Source: Flavobacteriaceae bacterium
Lineage (GTDB): Bacteria; Bacteroidota; Bacteroidia; Flavobacteriales; Flavobacteriaceae
Direction of reading: 5' to 3'
Assembly: GCA_013043005.1 (NCBI GenBank)
Contig: JABDOZ010000010.1
Coordinates: 1-38,368, forward strand
DNA length: 38,368 nt
This document shows, piece after piece, positions 38,055 through 38,368 of this stretch; within the stretch, counting starts at the first letter, position 1; every line of letters begins with the position of its first letter. A program made the position numbers and the translations under genes. The notes under the pieces were generated by a model. It saw only the letters and a list, made by a program, of their open reading frames with translations. It did no database searches and had not been told where the DNA came from.

Positions 38055-38368
38055 ACTGAAAATCGTATTGCATATCGTATTTTACTTTCTGATCCATCAG
38101 CTTATCGAAAAACCTTTTATTCTCTTTAAAGGTTTTATTGTTCTTAAAATGAATAAATCGTCCCTGAGCATGAATACTGGATCCATTTACCTTGTATATG
38201 ACCAAATGATAATAAGGAATGACCCAGGCAAAATTTCTTAATCCTTTATTGATTCGTATTAATATGCCTTTCGGTCTTAGTTCAATATTTGCATAATTAA
38301 TGTCTGATACTGTATTGATCAATAAGCCCATATTCGGACTAACTTCATCGACTATCAAGCGCTTGGAC
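38044..38368 (-). CDS. Hypothetical protein, partial (runs off right edge)
   Basis: Frame open to the window end (SKRLIVDEVSPNMGLL...); overlaps the TIGR03643-type gene by 11 bp. Confidence 0.7.
   Translation of the reverse strand, partial: SKRLIVDEVSPNMGLLINTVSDINYANIELRPKGILIRINKGLRNFAWVIPYYHLVIYKVNGSSIHAQGRFIHFKNNKTFKENKRFFDKLMDQKVKYDMQYDFQYAL

Noticed and set aside
1-38368. CRISPR arrays, transposases, integrases, phage genes, rRNA
   Set aside because: Looked for regularly spaced repeats and hallmark proteins by eye; none found.

Overview
The window is AT-rich Bacteroidota DNA, most likely from a marine-type flavobacterium. Supporting signs are a T9SS type-A-like C-terminus, TAnnTTTG promoter elements, a DUF4290 protein and a Lacal_2735-type small protein. 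Most of it is ordinary chromosomal sequence: partial dnaE-type polymerase, asnA, ppk2, tRNA-Met, an HU gene, fmt, recQ, murA and yqgE/algH. Two gene groups stand out. (1) A minus-strand operon-like cluster (19611->13331) encodes a BKACE-type beta-keto acid cleavage enzyme, a small GNAT-like protein, a FemAB/GNAT-like protein and three tandem paralogous BioF2-like (Acetyltransf_6-like) acyltransferases. It sits next to an MMPL/RND transporter and a YpsA/molybdenum-carrier-like gene. This is the best candidate for an uncharacterised biosynthetic or envelope-modifying system. (2) A tightly packed operon runs off the right edge (38368->33659) and carries photolyase, SRPBCC, Lacal_2735-type small protein, glutathione peroxidase, SDR, GTP cyclohydrolase I, TIGR03643-type and two unknown genes. 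It looks like a photoprotection/light-stress regulon. I also found two small ORFs absent from the supplied track, several perfect inverted repeats, a palindromic 5'UTR abutting a start codon, and four convincing terminators. No CRISPR array, transposase, phage or rRNA was seen. All function calls are by eye from protein motifs; no database search was run.
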